From JBJMQS01 sp045802605 (lineage in GTDB: Bacteria; Planctomycetota; Planctomycetia; Gemmatales; Gemmataceae), in NCBI GenBank assembly GCA_045802605.1, contig JBJMQS010000015.1, positions 228,221 through 292,220 of the forward strand: DNA of 64,000 nucleotides, in the 5' to 3' direction. The notes beneath the pieces were generated by a model that had not been told where the DNA came from, made no database searches, and saw only the letters and a program-made list of their open reading frames with translations. The translations under genes and the position numbers were made by a program. Below, one piece after another: positions 8,398-16,105 of this stretch (within the stretch, counting starts at the first letter, position 1; every line of letters begins with the position of its first letter).

Positions 8398-9156
8398 CTA
8401 GTACCAGCCGCCGGTCACCGGCAATGTCTGCCCGGTGATGTAGCCGCTTTCCTCGCTGGCGAAGAACAAGACCGCGTTGGCGACATCCTCCGGCCGGCCC
8501 ACTCGGCCGACGGGAATCTGCTTCTCGTACTCGGCCATGACCTCCGGCCGAATATCGCCGAGCATTGGCGTTTGCACCACGCCAGGGGCCACCGCGTTGA
8601 CCGTAATGCCGCGCTTCGCCAGCTCCTTGGCAAGAACCCGTGTCATGCCGAGAACGCCGGCCTTGGCCGCAGCGTAGTTGGCTTGGCCGGGGAAGCCGAC
8701 GAGACCGGCGATCGAGGACACATTGATTATTCGTCCGCCATCGGCCAACATTTCGGCGGCCAACTTGGAACAGTAAAAGACGCCGTTCAGATTGGTTTCC
8801 AGGACCGTGTGCCATTCTTCCAGCGACATTTTCTTAATCGTGCGATCTCGAAGGATGCCAGCGTTGTTCACCAAAATGTCGAGCCGGCCAGCTTGTGACT
8901 TGATGGTTTCGAACATGGTTTGAACGGATTCAAACTTACGAACATCGGCACCGACCAGATGCACCTTGGCGCCGGATGCTTTCGCTCGCTCCATCACCTG
9001 TTCCGCATCGCGGAGGTTCTGGCCCTGAGGGTCCGCGTAGTATTGCACGAAGCAAGTCGCTCCAGCCTTCGCGAAGGCTTCGAGCATGAACGCGCCCATG
9101 CCGCGCGAGCTACCGGTGACCAGGACCACTTTGTTCGGAAACGAATATGTGATCAT
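8398..9156 (-). CDS. FabG-like short-chain dehydrogenase/reductase
   Basis: Classical SDR of 252 residues, close to 3-oxoacyl-ACP reductases. The cofactor loop is TGSSRGMGAF, the structural motif NNAGILRD, the catalytic Ser lies in VSSIAGLVG and the Tyr/Lys in YAAAKAG; PVTGGWY at the end matches FabG-like C-termini. It probably reduces a ketone or ketoacyl thioester with NAD(P)H. The ferredoxin gene ends 3 bp upstream of its ATG on the same strand, so the two are probably cotranscribed. Its proximity to ole genes is suggestive, but strand and gap argue against the same operon. Confidence 0.8.
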   Translation of the reverse strand: MITYSFPNKVVLVTGSSRGMGAFMLEAFAKAGATCFVQYYADPQGQNLRDAEQVMERAKASGAKVHLVGADVRKFESVQTMFETIKSQAGRLDILVNNAGILRDRTIKKMSLEEWHTVLETNLNGVFYCSKLAAEMLADGGRIINVSSIAGLVGFPGQANYAAAKAGVLGMTRVLAKELAKRGITVNAVAPGVVQTPMLGDIRPEVMAEYEKQIPVGRVGRPEDVANAVLFFASEESGYITGQTLPVTGGWY

Positions 9157-9159
9157 GGA

Positions 9160-9540
9160 TTATTTATTGGGATAGGGTTTCTGCCAGAAGTTCTCGCCGC
9201 TGAGGTTCAGGGCCGGCTTGGTTTCGATGGTGCAATCGCCATTCACTTTGGTCTGACAGGACAAACGAATCTCATTCTCATGGCCGATGGCGGCAAATAC
9301 GCTGAGCGGGTGCAAACTGAAATTCACTCGTTCCATCAATGTCTTGTCGCTCAGGTTTTCCATGCCTTTTTTCACATAGATCTTGCAGGTCCCGCAGAGG
9401 CCGAGCCCGCGACAATTGAGTAGCCTCGACGGCAGATCGGGATAGACTTCGACGCCGGCCTGGCGAAGTTCCTGCCGCAAGTTGGCGCCAGCGGCAACTT
9501 CGATATCCTTCTTTTCGTTTGCGATTGTCACCTTCGGCAT
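9160..9540 (-). CDS. Plant-type [2Fe-2S] ferredoxin
   Basis: A 126-residue protein with the plant-type cluster motif C-x5-C-x2-C (NCRGLGLCGTC) and a distal fourth Cys in RLSCQTKV, all four ligands needed for a 2Fe-2S centre. It would carry electrons to a partner oxygenase or reductase in the cytoplasm. It is first in a two-gene minus-strand unit with the FabG-like reductase. No dedicated ferredoxin reductase or oxygenase is visible nearby, so the partner is unknown. Confidence 0.82.
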   Translation of the reverse strand: MPKVTIANEKKDIEVAAGANLRQELRQAGVEVYPDLPSRLLNCRGLGLCGTCKIYVKKGMENLSDKTLMERVNFSLHPLSVFAAIGHENEIRLSCQTKVNGDCTIETKPALNLSGENFWQKPYPNK

Positions 9541-9595
9541 GAAGCGGTCTCCCGAGCTGTTTCCCGGCTAATGTGTTGAGATAAAATTCTATTTG

Positions 9596-9664
9596 TCAGT
9601 GGTCAGTTGTCAGTGGTCAGTTGTCAGAAAAGGTCCATTTGCCGACAACTGACATCGGACCACG
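9596..9664. repeat. Short direct/inverted repeat tract (TCAGT(G/T)GTCAGT type)
   Basis: The unit AGTGGTCAGTTGTC occurs twice in tandem and is followed about 25 bases later by an inverted version (GACAACTGACA, then GGACCACGGAC). It lies between the ferredoxin start and the metallophosphoesterase start. The same flavour of sequence (AGTCAGAAGTTAAAAGTCAGAA) is found at the 5' end of oleB. I see no gene here. Confidence 0.6.
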
Positions 9665-9679
9665 GACTCAAAGTGAAGC

Positions 9680-10579
9680 ATGGCTCGCTTGCGATTGATT
9701 CATTTGAGCGACATTCACATCCGCGAGGCGCGGCCTGGCTGGGTTCCTCGTGATTTCCTGACAAAACGGACCTCCGGCTGGGTGAATCTGCTGCGGCGCG
9801 GGCGGCGATTTGACCGGGCGCTGCACGTAATTTCCCATTTGATCGCGGACGTAAAAAGGACCAAGCCCGATGCACTGATCTTCTCCGGGGATGCATCCGC
9901 TTTGGGGTTTCGCAGTGAAGTCCAAGCCGCGGCGATAGCACTGCACGTTGGTGATTCCCGAATGCCCCCGGCGATTGCGGTTCCCGGCAACCACGATCAC
10001 TACATCCGCGCGGCCGCCAGTAGCGATGCGTTTGAATCGGCGTTCATCCCTTGGATGGTCGGCCACCGCATCGAGCCGCATCGGTATCCTTTTGCCCGCG
10101 AGATCGGCGGCATGTGGTTCATTGGCGTCAATTCCTGCAAACCAAATCGGCTTGCGTGGGATGCCAGCGGAGCAGTCGGCCATACGCAACTGGCACGGAT
10201 CGATCGTTTGCTGGGTGAGCTTCCGCTTGGGCCGCGCACGCTTGTCACGCATTATCCATTTTCCAAAGATGACGGCCGACCTGAACCCTATTGGCATGGC
10301 TTGCGCGACCGAGTTGCGTTGGCCTCGCTTTTGGAAAAGCACGACGTGCGTCTTTGGCTTTGTGGGCATCGGCACGCGAACTACGCTTTGCCGCCCAGCC
10401 GTGACATTCCGTTTGCCCAAATTTGTGCCGGCAGTTCGACGCAAGCGGGGCGAGCATCGTATATGGAAGTCCTGATCGACGATGCAACCGTGACTGTTAA
10501 GCGACACGTATTCCAAGGACATGAGGAGCATTTCTTGCCGGCGAATGAGCCGGTGAACATACCTGGCGTGTTTGAGTAG
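9680..10579 (+). CDS. Calcineurin-like metallophosphoesterase
   Basis: Metal-dependent phosphoesterase of 299 residues with the full set of family motifs in order: DIHIRE near the N-terminus (D-x-H), FSGDAS (GD), PGNHDHY (GNHD/E), THYPFS and CGHRHANY (GHxH), which together hold the dinuclear metal centre. Substrates in this family range from nucleotides to phosphoproteins and lipids, and nothing here narrows that. No signal peptide, so probably cytoplasmic. It stands alone; its stop codon lies inside a hairpin shared with the convergent neighbour. Confidence 0.85.
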   Translation: MARLRLIHLSDIHIREARPGWVPRDFLTKRTSGWVNLLRRGRRFDRALHVISHLIADVKRTKPDALIFSGDASALGFRSEVQAAAIALHVGDSRMPPAIAVPGNHDHYIRAAASSDAFESAFIPWMVGHRIEPHRYPFAREIGGMWFIGVNSCKPNRLAWDASGAVGHTQLARIDRLLGELPLGPRTLVTHYPFSKDDGRPEPYWHGLRDRVALASLLEKHDVRLWLCGHRHANYALPPSRDIPFAQICAGSSTQAGRASYMEVLIDDATVTVKRHVFQGHEEHFLPANEPVNIPGVFE

Positions 10580-10635
10580 GTCCCGCCTGCCGGGCGGGAC
10601 CCTCAGACACGTCCCGCCCGGCAGGCGGGACCTAC
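10576..10635. terminator. Perfect 25-bp inverted repeat between convergent genes, bidirectional terminator-like
   Basis: Arms 10576-10600 and 10611-10635 are perfect reverse complements (beginning GTAGGTCCCGCC) around a 10-base loop. The stop codon of the metallophosphoesterase lies in the left arm, and the right arm reaches the first base of the opposite gene's stop codon. There is no T-run, so it is not a classic intrinsic terminator, but the position suggests it ends or protects both transcripts. It may equally be a copy of a palindromic repeat family. Confidence 0.6.
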
Positions 10636-11624
10636 TACGGGATGATCGCGGCGGCTCCGATGATCACCACCGTTTCCCACGCGGCACCCGTGACGCTCAC
10701 CTCAGGCGGGTAGAGCAAGTACGGCACCGGATCGCCCGGGTAGCAACGGCCCGCACTCGTCTCGAACCGTTGGCACGGCCGTTCGGCGAATCGGTACGGC
10801 ACCAGGGCAATGTCGCGGTATGCTTCCACAGCGGACCAAATTGGCTGAATCGCACCAAGGCTCCAGCCATAGCGTTCGGTGTTCACATCTTCGCCGTAGA
10901 GACGGCCAAAGATGACGTAGTTCGGCTCGATTTGTTTGATCACACCGGCGAACGTTCTGGGTTCATAGTTCTCGAGCGACAGCGGCTCATACGGCGGAAA
11001 TACGACGTTGCCGGTTTCCATCCGTTTCGGGCGGTGCTTAATTTCCTCACGAATGCGGGCCTTCAGCTCGGCCTCGGATTCAAAGCGATAGAGCCGTTCA
11101 AACTTCGGCGGATCGACCTCAATGCCGATGTCTCTCAAACTGATGTCTGCCCCGTCGGCGTCGCTCGGCGGTGTGCCCGGAGGAGTCGACGACTGCGGAG
11201 GAGGAGCCGGCGGTTGCATCGTGAGCATGTCCGGTGCGGTTTGCGGCTGGAACATCACCGGCACTAAAATCCGCGTTTGGGGAACGACCATCACCGGTGC
11301 AGGTGCTGCCATTACCGGCTGTTCACCGACGGGCTGGAAGCTCGTTGCCGGCACTGTCGGCTGGGGAATCGCCATCATTGGCTGAGCAGGCTCGCTCGGC
11401 GAATTCACGACGATCCTCACCGGCGTGCCAGGTGCTCCCGCAGCGCCAACCGTTTCGGCACGGCGGAAGGTGTAGGTCGGAACCTTGGCGTTCCTCGTCG
11501 GCACAGCGACCGGTGCCGACTCGGTGGTGTTCGGTTGATAGGGCGACTGGGCGTAAAGTTGCGATGCGGTCAATAGGCCGGCGAGCAACACGAGCGCCCG
11601 GCGGCCGACGCGGTCAGTCGCCAT
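10635..11624 (-). CDS. Exported proline-rich protein of unknown function
   Basis: From the ATG at 11624, which overlaps the guaB stop, the product has 329 residues and begins with a typical signal peptide (RRALVLLAGLLTASQLYAQ). Residues ~25-150 are rich in Pro, Ala, Val and Gln. The remaining part is ordered, with repeated mentions of Tyr/Pro (YPPEVS, PVPYLLYP) and two Cys (ERPCQRF, AGRCYPG) that could pair outside the cytoplasm. I do not recognise a family; such proteins are common in planctomycetes. Cotranscription with guaB is likely from the overlap but need not mean shared function. Confidence 0.65.
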   Translation of the reverse strand: MATDRVGRRALVLLAGLLTASQLYAQSPYQPNTTESAPVAVPTRNAKVPTYTFRRAETVGAAGAPGTPVRIVVNSPSEPAQPMMAIPQPTVPATSFQPVGEQPVMAAPAPVMVVPQTRILVPVMFQPQTAPDMLTMQPPAPPPQSSTPPGTPPSDADGADISLRDIGIEVDPPKFERLYRFESEAELKARIREEIKHRPKRMETGNVVFPPYEPLSLENYEPRTFAGVIKQIEPNYVIFGRLYGEDVNTERYGWSLGAIQPIWSAVEAYRDIALVPYRFAERPCQRFETSAGRCYPGDPVPYLLYPPEVSVTGAAWETVVIIGAAAIIP

Positions 11625-13083
11625 TCGCCAGGCGGAAATCCGCCGAGCTGTAGTTGGGTGCTTCTTGCGTGATGAAGATGTCATGCGGATGGCTCTCCTG
11701 CACTGAAGCCGCGCTGACCTGGATAAACCGGGCCTTCGTCCTCAGCTCGTCGATCGTACCTGTGCCGCAGTAGCCCATTCCGGCTCGCAGACCGCCCACT
11801 AGCTGCACCACGAATGGCGCCAGCGGTCCCTTGTACGGCACTCTGCCTTCGACACCCTCGGGGACCAGTTTGCTGGTCACCGTTTCCTTTTGCTGATACC
11901 GGTCGCGGGAGCCATCCATCATGGCGCCCATTGATCCCATGCCGCGGTACGTCTTGAAGCTGCGTCCCTTGTAGATAATCGTCTGCCCCGGGCTTTCCGC
12001 GAGGCCGGCGAACAGTCCGCCGATCATCACGCAGTTCGCACCCGCGGCGATGGCTTTCGTCATGTCGCCGGAGAAGCGGATGCCTCCATCGGCGATGATC
12101 GGCACGCCACCCGCGCCCTGGGTCGCACGGGCAATCGCGGTGATCTGCGGCACACCCACTCCCGAGACGACCCGCGTCGTGCAGATCGAGCCCGGCCCAA
12201 TGCCCACCTTCACCGCGTCCGCCCCGGCTTTCACCAGCGCGGCCGCCCCTTCTTCCGTGGCCACGTTGCCCGCGATCACATCGATCCCGAACCGCTTTTT
12301 GATTTCGCGGACGGTCTCGATCACATTGCGGCTATGGCCATGGGCCGAGTCCACAACCAGCACGTCAACGCCGGCCTTGATCAGCGACTCGGCCCGCTCG
12401 AACTCGAACACGCCCATCGCCGCCCCGACACGTAGCCGGCCTCGCCGGTCTTTGCTCGCATTGGGGAAGTTTTGGAGCTTGTCGATGTCCTTGATCGTAA
12501 TCAGGCCCCTCAGTCGGTATTGATCGTCAACCAGCAAAAGTTTCTCGACTTTATTTCTTGTAAGGATTGATTCGGCTGTATCGAGTGTGGTGTCTTCAGG
12601 GGCAGTGACCAGGTTTTCTTTGGTCATGACCTCCGAAACGGCTAAAGAATTGTCGGTCAAAAACCGAAGGTCGCGCCGCGTCAGAATTCCCCGCAGCTTA
12701 CCACCGCTGGTAATTGGCACCCCGCTGATCTTGAGCTGTTCCATGAGCTTGCGCGCGGTGCCGACGGTTTCCTCGGGCGGTAACTGAATGGGGTCGGTGA
12801 TGATGCCATTCGCGCTGCGCTTGACCTTATCCACCTCGGTGGTCTGAGCCTGGATGGTCAGATTCTTGTGGATGATCCCAAGCCCGCCCTCCTGGGCCAA
12901 CGCGATCGCCAGGTCGGACTCGGTGACCGTGTCCATCGGCGAAGAGATGATCGGGATATTGAGCGTGATGTTCCGCGTCAGTTGCGTTTTGACATCGACC
13001 TCGGCCGGCACGACGTCGCTGTACCCCGGTTCGAGGAGAACGTCGTCGAAAGTGATTCCCTGCGAAGAAATTCGGTCGAGCAT
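11614..13083 (-). CDS. guaB: IMP dehydrogenase
   Basis: Inosine-5'-monophosphate dehydrogenase, 489 residues, which oxidises IMP to XMP with NAD+, the committed step of GMP synthesis. Two CBS domains sit at about residues 95-205 (SGGKLRGILTRRDLRFL, DDQYRLRGLITIKD) in the TIM barrel. The catalytic Cys is in GPGSICTTR, followed by ADGGIRFSGDM and the Arg/Tyr flap region GSMGAMMDGSRDRY. The start MLDRISSQGITFDDVLLEP matches the family; an upstream in-frame ATG would add 15 uncharacteristic residues. A long perfect palindrome lies about 100 bases upstream. Confidence 0.95.
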   Translation of the reverse strand: MLDRISSQGITFDDVLLEPGYSDVVPAEVDVKTQLTRNITLNIPIISSPMDTVTESDLAIALAQEGGLGIIHKNLTIQAQTTEVDKVKRSANGIITDPIQLPPEETVGTARKLMEQLKISGVPITSGGKLRGILTRRDLRFLTDNSLAVSEVMTKENLVTAPEDTTLDTAESILTRNKVEKLLLVDDQYRLRGLITIKDIDKLQNFPNASKDRRGRLRVGAAMGVFEFERAESLIKAGVDVLVVDSAHGHSRNVIETVREIKKRFGIDVIAGNVATEEGAAALVKAGADAVKVGIGPGSICTTRVVSGVGVPQITAIARATQGAGGVPIIADGGIRFSGDMTKAIAAGANCVMIGGLFAGLAESPGQTIIYKGRSFKTYRGMGSMGAMMDGSRDRYQQKETVTSKLVPEGVEGRVPYKGPLAPFVVQLVGGLRAGMGYCGTGTIDELRTKARFIQVSAASVQESHPHDIFITQEAPNYSSADFRLANGD

Positions 13084-13185
13084 GGTCTGAGGCCCTTCAT
13101 AGATTTCGTTGCATTGTAGGGAACCCACGAGGCGATGGTGCAGGCCAGGTTAGAAGGCGAAAAATCGGGTCGTGATTTCCGCCGC

Positions 13186-13257
13186 CGGTCCAACGGACCG
13201 CGATACCTTAGCCCAGGCCGCTAGGCCTGGGCTAAGGTATCGCGGTCCGTTGGACCG
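13186..13257. repeat. Perfect 34-bp inverted repeat with 4-base loop
   Basis: Arms 13186-13219 and 13224-13257 are exact reverse complements (left arm begins CGGTCCAACGGACCGCGATA) around GCTA. It lies upstream of guaB on the non-template side. No T-run follows. Such perfection suggests recent origin or active maintenance (mobile palindrome or RNA hairpin). A nearby reading frame across it is an artefact. Confidence 0.8.
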
Positions 13258-14157
13258 CAAACGAATCCGATCCCGATTGTCAGCGCGCAGCACTGCCTGG
13301 GAAAATGCGAGCGGGTGCAGTGGGCGTTTGAGTTGTTGTTGGTGAATCTTCCTCGCCGAGCGGGAGCGCTTGCTCCTCTCACGCCTCTTTGTGGAAGTTG
13401 ACGAAGCTCGCCGCCTTGTGTTTAAGGGCGGCTTTGCCGGGCGAGCAGTGGAATTGGCCGCCCGGTCGTCGCTTGCGGTGGTGGTAGTAGTGGTGGTGGT
13501 GTTCGTCTGCGACGACCGCAATTGGGCATGGGCCCCACAGAAGTGGAGCACCCGTCTCACAAGAGTGAGACGATCGCCCGCTCGCATCCCCCAGAACAGT
13601 CCGCGAGCATTTGATGTTGACCTCGGCCGCGGCCAACAGGAAATGCCAAGAGGAAGTATTTCATACTTTGGGGCCGAAGGCAAATGAAAATGGAAATGTT
13701 GCAACGAGCGCACCTGCCGCCGCGGGGTGCCAAGGTGCCAGGGGTTGAAACCCCTGGCTACGTTTCGTTCGTCCTCCGGACGAGAGTGCATCGGAAGTTT
13801 TCGCCCGGAGGGCGCACGATCGTAGCCAGGGGATTCATCCCCTGGTACGAGGAATCCTCCACGCGCCCCGCCCCGTAGGGCGGACGAGAGCGTGCGCAAT
13901 GCGAATCACCGTCGTCGCGCGCCAGAGGTTGAAACCTCTGGTTACAATCGTGCGCCCTCCGGGCGAAAATGTGGAGAGCGAGGATAGATAGCGCCAGCCA
14001 GGTTAGCGCGCATATGTGGCCGGTGCGATCTATCTCGCGGATCCCATGAGCGAGTCATCATAAGGCGAAGCGAAGCAATGAGTTTCTTGCGAATGAAATC
14101 GCGTCTGTGTTGTATTCTGGCTGCGGACAGATAATCAATGGTTCGCCGGCTTGGAAG
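13258..14157. other. Non-coding stretch of about 0.9 kb with palindromic and simple repeats
   Basis: No convincing gene is seen. The content is a GGTGGTAGTAGTGGTGGTGG simple tract near 13480-13500 and three copies of a short palindrome family: CCAGGGGTTGAAACCCCTGG (13737 on), CCAGGGGATTCATCCCCTGG (13826 on) and CCAGAGGTTGAAACCTCTGG (13921 on), each flanked by GGCTACG/GTAGCC-like or GGTTAC bases. Reading frames across it translate to repetitive Arg/Ser/Thr-rich sequence with no domain. Confidence 0.6.
13735..13950. repeat. Three copies of a ~25-bp CCAGGGG(N)CCCCTGG palindrome
   Basis: Each copy has 7-8 bp arms of CCAGGGG or CCAGAGG type around TTGAAA or ATTCAT, with GGCTACG or its reverse complement next to it. 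The second copy is inverted relative to the first, so copies one and two can also pair with each other. The variation between copies keeps base-pairing (GGGG/CCCC versus GAGG/CCTC), as expected if the hairpin matters. Confidence 0.65.
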
Positions 14158-14613
14158 ATGCCTATGCCTCGCCTAGCGTCAGTTTATGCCCGTGATCGCG
14201 ACTACATCATCCAGCCGTCTTCCTGGACCACAACCGGACTTCGCATTGGGACAGATCCAATAGAGGTGTTGCCGGGTGATGCCGACTCCACCAAATTGGG
14301 CGCGGCACTCCGAAAAGCGCTGACTGCAGCCCAAGAGGGGGTCACAAACCCTACGGACTGGAAAGCGCACCTCGAACCGTTCCTCCAAAGTGCCGAGATA
14401 CGAAGCTGGAATGTGCTCCAAAAATCTGCGAAGATGTGCGACGTTGAGGCGATGGATGGTGAATTGCGAATTACTCCCAGCAGAAATGGCGGGACATCGG
14501 GGCCAGACAAGGGATACCATCCAATCGCCGATCAAGCCGTCGTGCTACCGCAAGATTGTTCCGCCGAAGAACTGGGTGCTGTGGTGTTGCGAGCCCTGTC
14601 GCTTTGCTGTTGA
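14158..14613 (+). CDS. Small hypothetical protein, possibly CdiI-like immunity protein
   Basis: From the ATG at 14158 the product has 151 residues; a GTG at 14107 would add 17 residues. Features seen: DRDYIIQPSSWTTTGLRIG at the N-terminus, then two related stretches, DSTKLGAALRKAL and SAEELGAVVLRALSL, and an Arg/Gly stretch TPSRNGGTSGP. The pattern of a 'D-x-x-x-LG-x-x-x-x-x-AL' helix recalls proteins annotated as contact-dependent inhibition immunity proteins, but this is memory-based and weak. It is the first gene of the array of small genes and is followed by an attC-like repeat. No toxin partner is visible. Confidence 0.55.
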   Translation: MPMPRLASVYARDRDYIIQPSSWTTTGLRIGTDPIEVLPGDADSTKLGAALRKALTAAQEGVTNPTDWKAHLEPFLQSAEIRSWNVLQKSAKMCDVEAMDGELRITPSRNGGTSGPDKGYHPIADQAVVLPQDCSAEELGAVVLRALSLCC

Positions 14614-14687
14614 AGTCTGTGAAGGCGCCGGCGAACCATGACGTTGCATTTGACCGGGCCCGCATGACGGTTTTTTGAGAAAGGCAC

Positions 14688-14780
14688 GCCGAACCAAGCG
14701 CTGCAACAGACCGCAGGGGCACGTAGAGGTTCTGGGATTCTTAGCTCATTTCGCCCCGCGGCTGAGCGGGGTAGTTCGGC
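14688..14780 (+). repeat. attC-like interspersed repeat, copy 1
   Basis: Begins GCCGAACCAAGCGCTGCAAC and ends GCTGAGCGGGGTAGTTCGGC; the ends GCCGAAC and GTTCGGC are reverse complements, giving a folded 93-base unit. It lies downstream of one small gene and directly upstream of the next, whose GTG start follows 20 bases later with a GGAGG in between. This is the position and polarity an integron attC site would have, although both cores differ from the RYYYAAC/GTTRRRY consensus by one base. Confidence 0.6.
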
Positions 14781-14799
14781 GACCGGAGGCGCGATCGAA

Positions 14800-15108
14800 G
14801 TGGATGGGGCTGACCCGCTTAACCCGGCTACCGTTCACGACCGCGAGTCGTTTTTGACATTCGTGCGGGCCTTGGTGGCAGACCGTGAGGCCGCCGTGAA
14901 AGCGGAGAAACGAGGGCCGACCGACCCCCGCGCGCTCAGAATTATGCAGGATGCCGGTGGGTGGTACAACTTCACCATCGAGGCCTACCTGGATGCCGCG
15001 CTCCGGTGGGCCGAGGACTCGGACATGGGCGAGTCCCAGGCGCTGCCGGCAAGTCCTTCGTGGAAGGCGTTCGCAACGTTTCTGTTGTGCGGCAAGATTT
15101 ACGAGTAG
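14800..15108 (+). CDS. Small DUF7660-like protein
   Basis: 102 residues, starting at GTG with GGAGG 12 bases upstream. The sequence runs DRESFLTFVRALVADREAAV, then GGWYNFTIEAYLDAALRWAED, and ends FLLCGKIYE. The W-x-N-x-T-(I/L)-E-x-(F/Y)-L-x-A core and the K-I-Y-E terminus match what I remember as DUF7660, a family of small soluble proteins often found near toxin or immunity genes. Function unknown. It is flanked on both sides by attC-like repeats, so it behaves like a single-gene cassette. Confidence 0.65.
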   Translation: MDGADPLNPATVHDRESFLTFVRALVADREAAVKAEKRGPTDPRALRIMQDAGGWYNFTIEAYLDAALRWAEDSDMGESQALPASPSWKAFATFLLCGKIYE

Positions 15109-15128
15109 ATGGCGCCCAACAAAGGCAG

Positions 15129-15222
15129 GCCGAACCAGGCGCTGAAGCTGTCTGGGGTGAGCGTGTCGTGTAGTTTGAAGGCATCTAGGGAATCGCTTCG
15201 GAAGGTGAGCGAAGCGTTCGGT
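15129..15222 (+). repeat. attC-like interspersed repeat, copy 2
   Basis: Begins GCCGAACCAGGCGCTGAAGC, contains CGTGTAGTTTGAAGG in the middle and ends GGTGAGCGAAGCGTTCGGT, 94 bases. The right part is shared with the copies ending at 16089 and 18023 (AGTGAGCGAAGCGTTCGGC). A consensus-like GCCCAAC lies 15 bases before the left end. It separates two small same-strand genes. Confidence 0.65.
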
Positions 15223-15264
15223 GGCGGAGGGCGCACCGATGGCTAATGCGGCCCTGATCGGCCA

Positions 15265-15552
15265 ATGCTGCACGCGATCGATGAGTACGAGGCGGGTAGG
15301 CTGTCATCGGAGCAGGTGGAACGGTTTATCGACTTCCACATTCAGGGGTTGGAGCGAATTGGATTGCAAGAGATCCACGAGTCGCGTCGCTTGTGCTATC
15401 GGCTCGTAAGGGCTCATTACGACGTCGGCGAGGACGAGTTCATCAAAGTCCAGCAGGTTCCGGTCGTTGTCGCTGAGTTGCGGCGGTTCTTGCGGTCTCT
15501 GCCCAATGGCCCAGACAGCGAACCAGGCACTGCAGCAGACGGCGGCACCTGA
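15265..15552 (+). CDS. Small hypothetical protein, cassette-like gene
   Basis: 95 residues, mostly helical: EYEAGRLSSEQVERFIDFH, then a Leu-rich middle and PVVVAELRRFLRSLP. The last ten residues (SEPGTAADGG...) are encoded by the left end of the next interspersed repeat, so the true protein probably ended earlier once or the repeat supplies the stop. No family recognised. An overlapping frame beginning ATG at 15239, closer to the repeat, gives only 56 residues without character; a frameshift between them cannot be excluded. Confidence 0.5.
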   Translation: MLHAIDEYEAGRLSSEQVERFIDFHIQGLERIGLQEIHESRRLCYRLVRAHYDVGEDEFIKVQQVPVVVAELRRFLRSLPNGPDSEPGTAADGGT

Positions 15553-15600
15553 ATTAGTTTCACGGGACCTGTATCTTAAGCGGCGGGGCGGCTGCGCTTT
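15517..15600 (+). repeat. Divergent copy of the interspersed repeat (left half conserved)
   Basis: Left part AGCGAACCAGGCACTGCAGC matches the GCCGAACCAGGCGCTGCAGC end of the family. The right part differs (AGTTTCACGGGACCTGTATC followed by a GGCGGGGCGGC tract) and lacks the GTTCGGC end. It sits between two small genes, like the other copies. Confidence 0.45.
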
Positions 15601-15614
15601 ATCGATATGCGTTT

Positions 15615-15980
15615 ATGATGAAACCGGAATACGAAATCCCACCTGATCGAGAACGTCAGTTTGACATCATTGCCGTCGCGTCGGAGAGAACTCTGCAGTG
15701 GGCGCGTGAAAGAGGCGCTAGGCTTGAGCACATTTATCCAGTCGTGCCTTTCGTTGAAACCGACTTCAGTATGGATGCTTGGCTTTTTTTCGACTCCGAG
15801 GATCGAATTGCGCAGTACCGAGTCGATGGTTCTGCCGAAGAGATCGTTGCTCAGTTTACTGCTGATCTCGCCCAAGCTGGCTACCCGGCCGAGTGGTCCA
15901 AGTTGGTGAACTGTCACTTTGCGTCAAAAGAAGTTGTGGACCGCGAGTACGAAGGAAGCTACTACCTATTTCTAAGGTGA
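15615..15980 (+). CDS. Small hypothetical protein, cassette-like gene
   Basis: 121 residues, soluble, no signal peptide. Seen: an aromatic and acidic pattern (FVETDFSMDAWLFFDSEDR, YRVDGSAEEIVAQF) ending REYEGSYYLFLR. The alternating beta/helix look and acidic character resemble small immunity proteins, but I do not recognise a family. It is codirectional with neighbours and flanked by repeat copies. Confidence 0.55.
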   Translation: MMKPEYEIPPDRERQFDIIAVASERTLQWARERGARLEHIYPVVPFVETDFSMDAWLFFDSEDRIAQYRVDGSAEEIVAQFTADLAQAGYPAEWSKLVNCHFASKEVVDREYEGSYYLFLR

Positions 15981-15991
15981 GTGGCACCAGT

Positions 15992-16089
15992 CCCGAGGCA
16001 TAAACAATCGCGGCACCTGCCCGGGCCGGCCGGTTCGCGTAGTTTGTAGTAGCCGGGCGATTGCCCTGCCAGTGAGCGAAGCGTTCGGC
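15992..16089 (+). repeat. attC-like interspersed repeat, copy 3
   Basis: The right half (CGCGTAGTTTGTAGTAGCCG then CCAGTGAGCGAAGCGTTCGGC) matches copies 2 and 4. The left half is diverged (GGCACCAGTCCCGAGGC), so the left boundary is approximate. The next gene starts 17 bases after the GTTCGGC end. Confidence 0.55.
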
Positions 16090-16105
16090 CAAAGAGACCG
16101 CAGGA

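Noticed and set aside
8384..8815. N-terminal extension of the small exported-protein frame
   Set aside because: It is on the same strand as the FabG-like gene but in another frame inside it; the real protein begins with a signal peptide at 8383.
13150..13899. Minus-strand frame of 249 codons in the gap behind guaB
   Set aside because: It translates palindromic and simple repeats (a Thr run, Arg/Ser-rich), has no domain and no plausible start.
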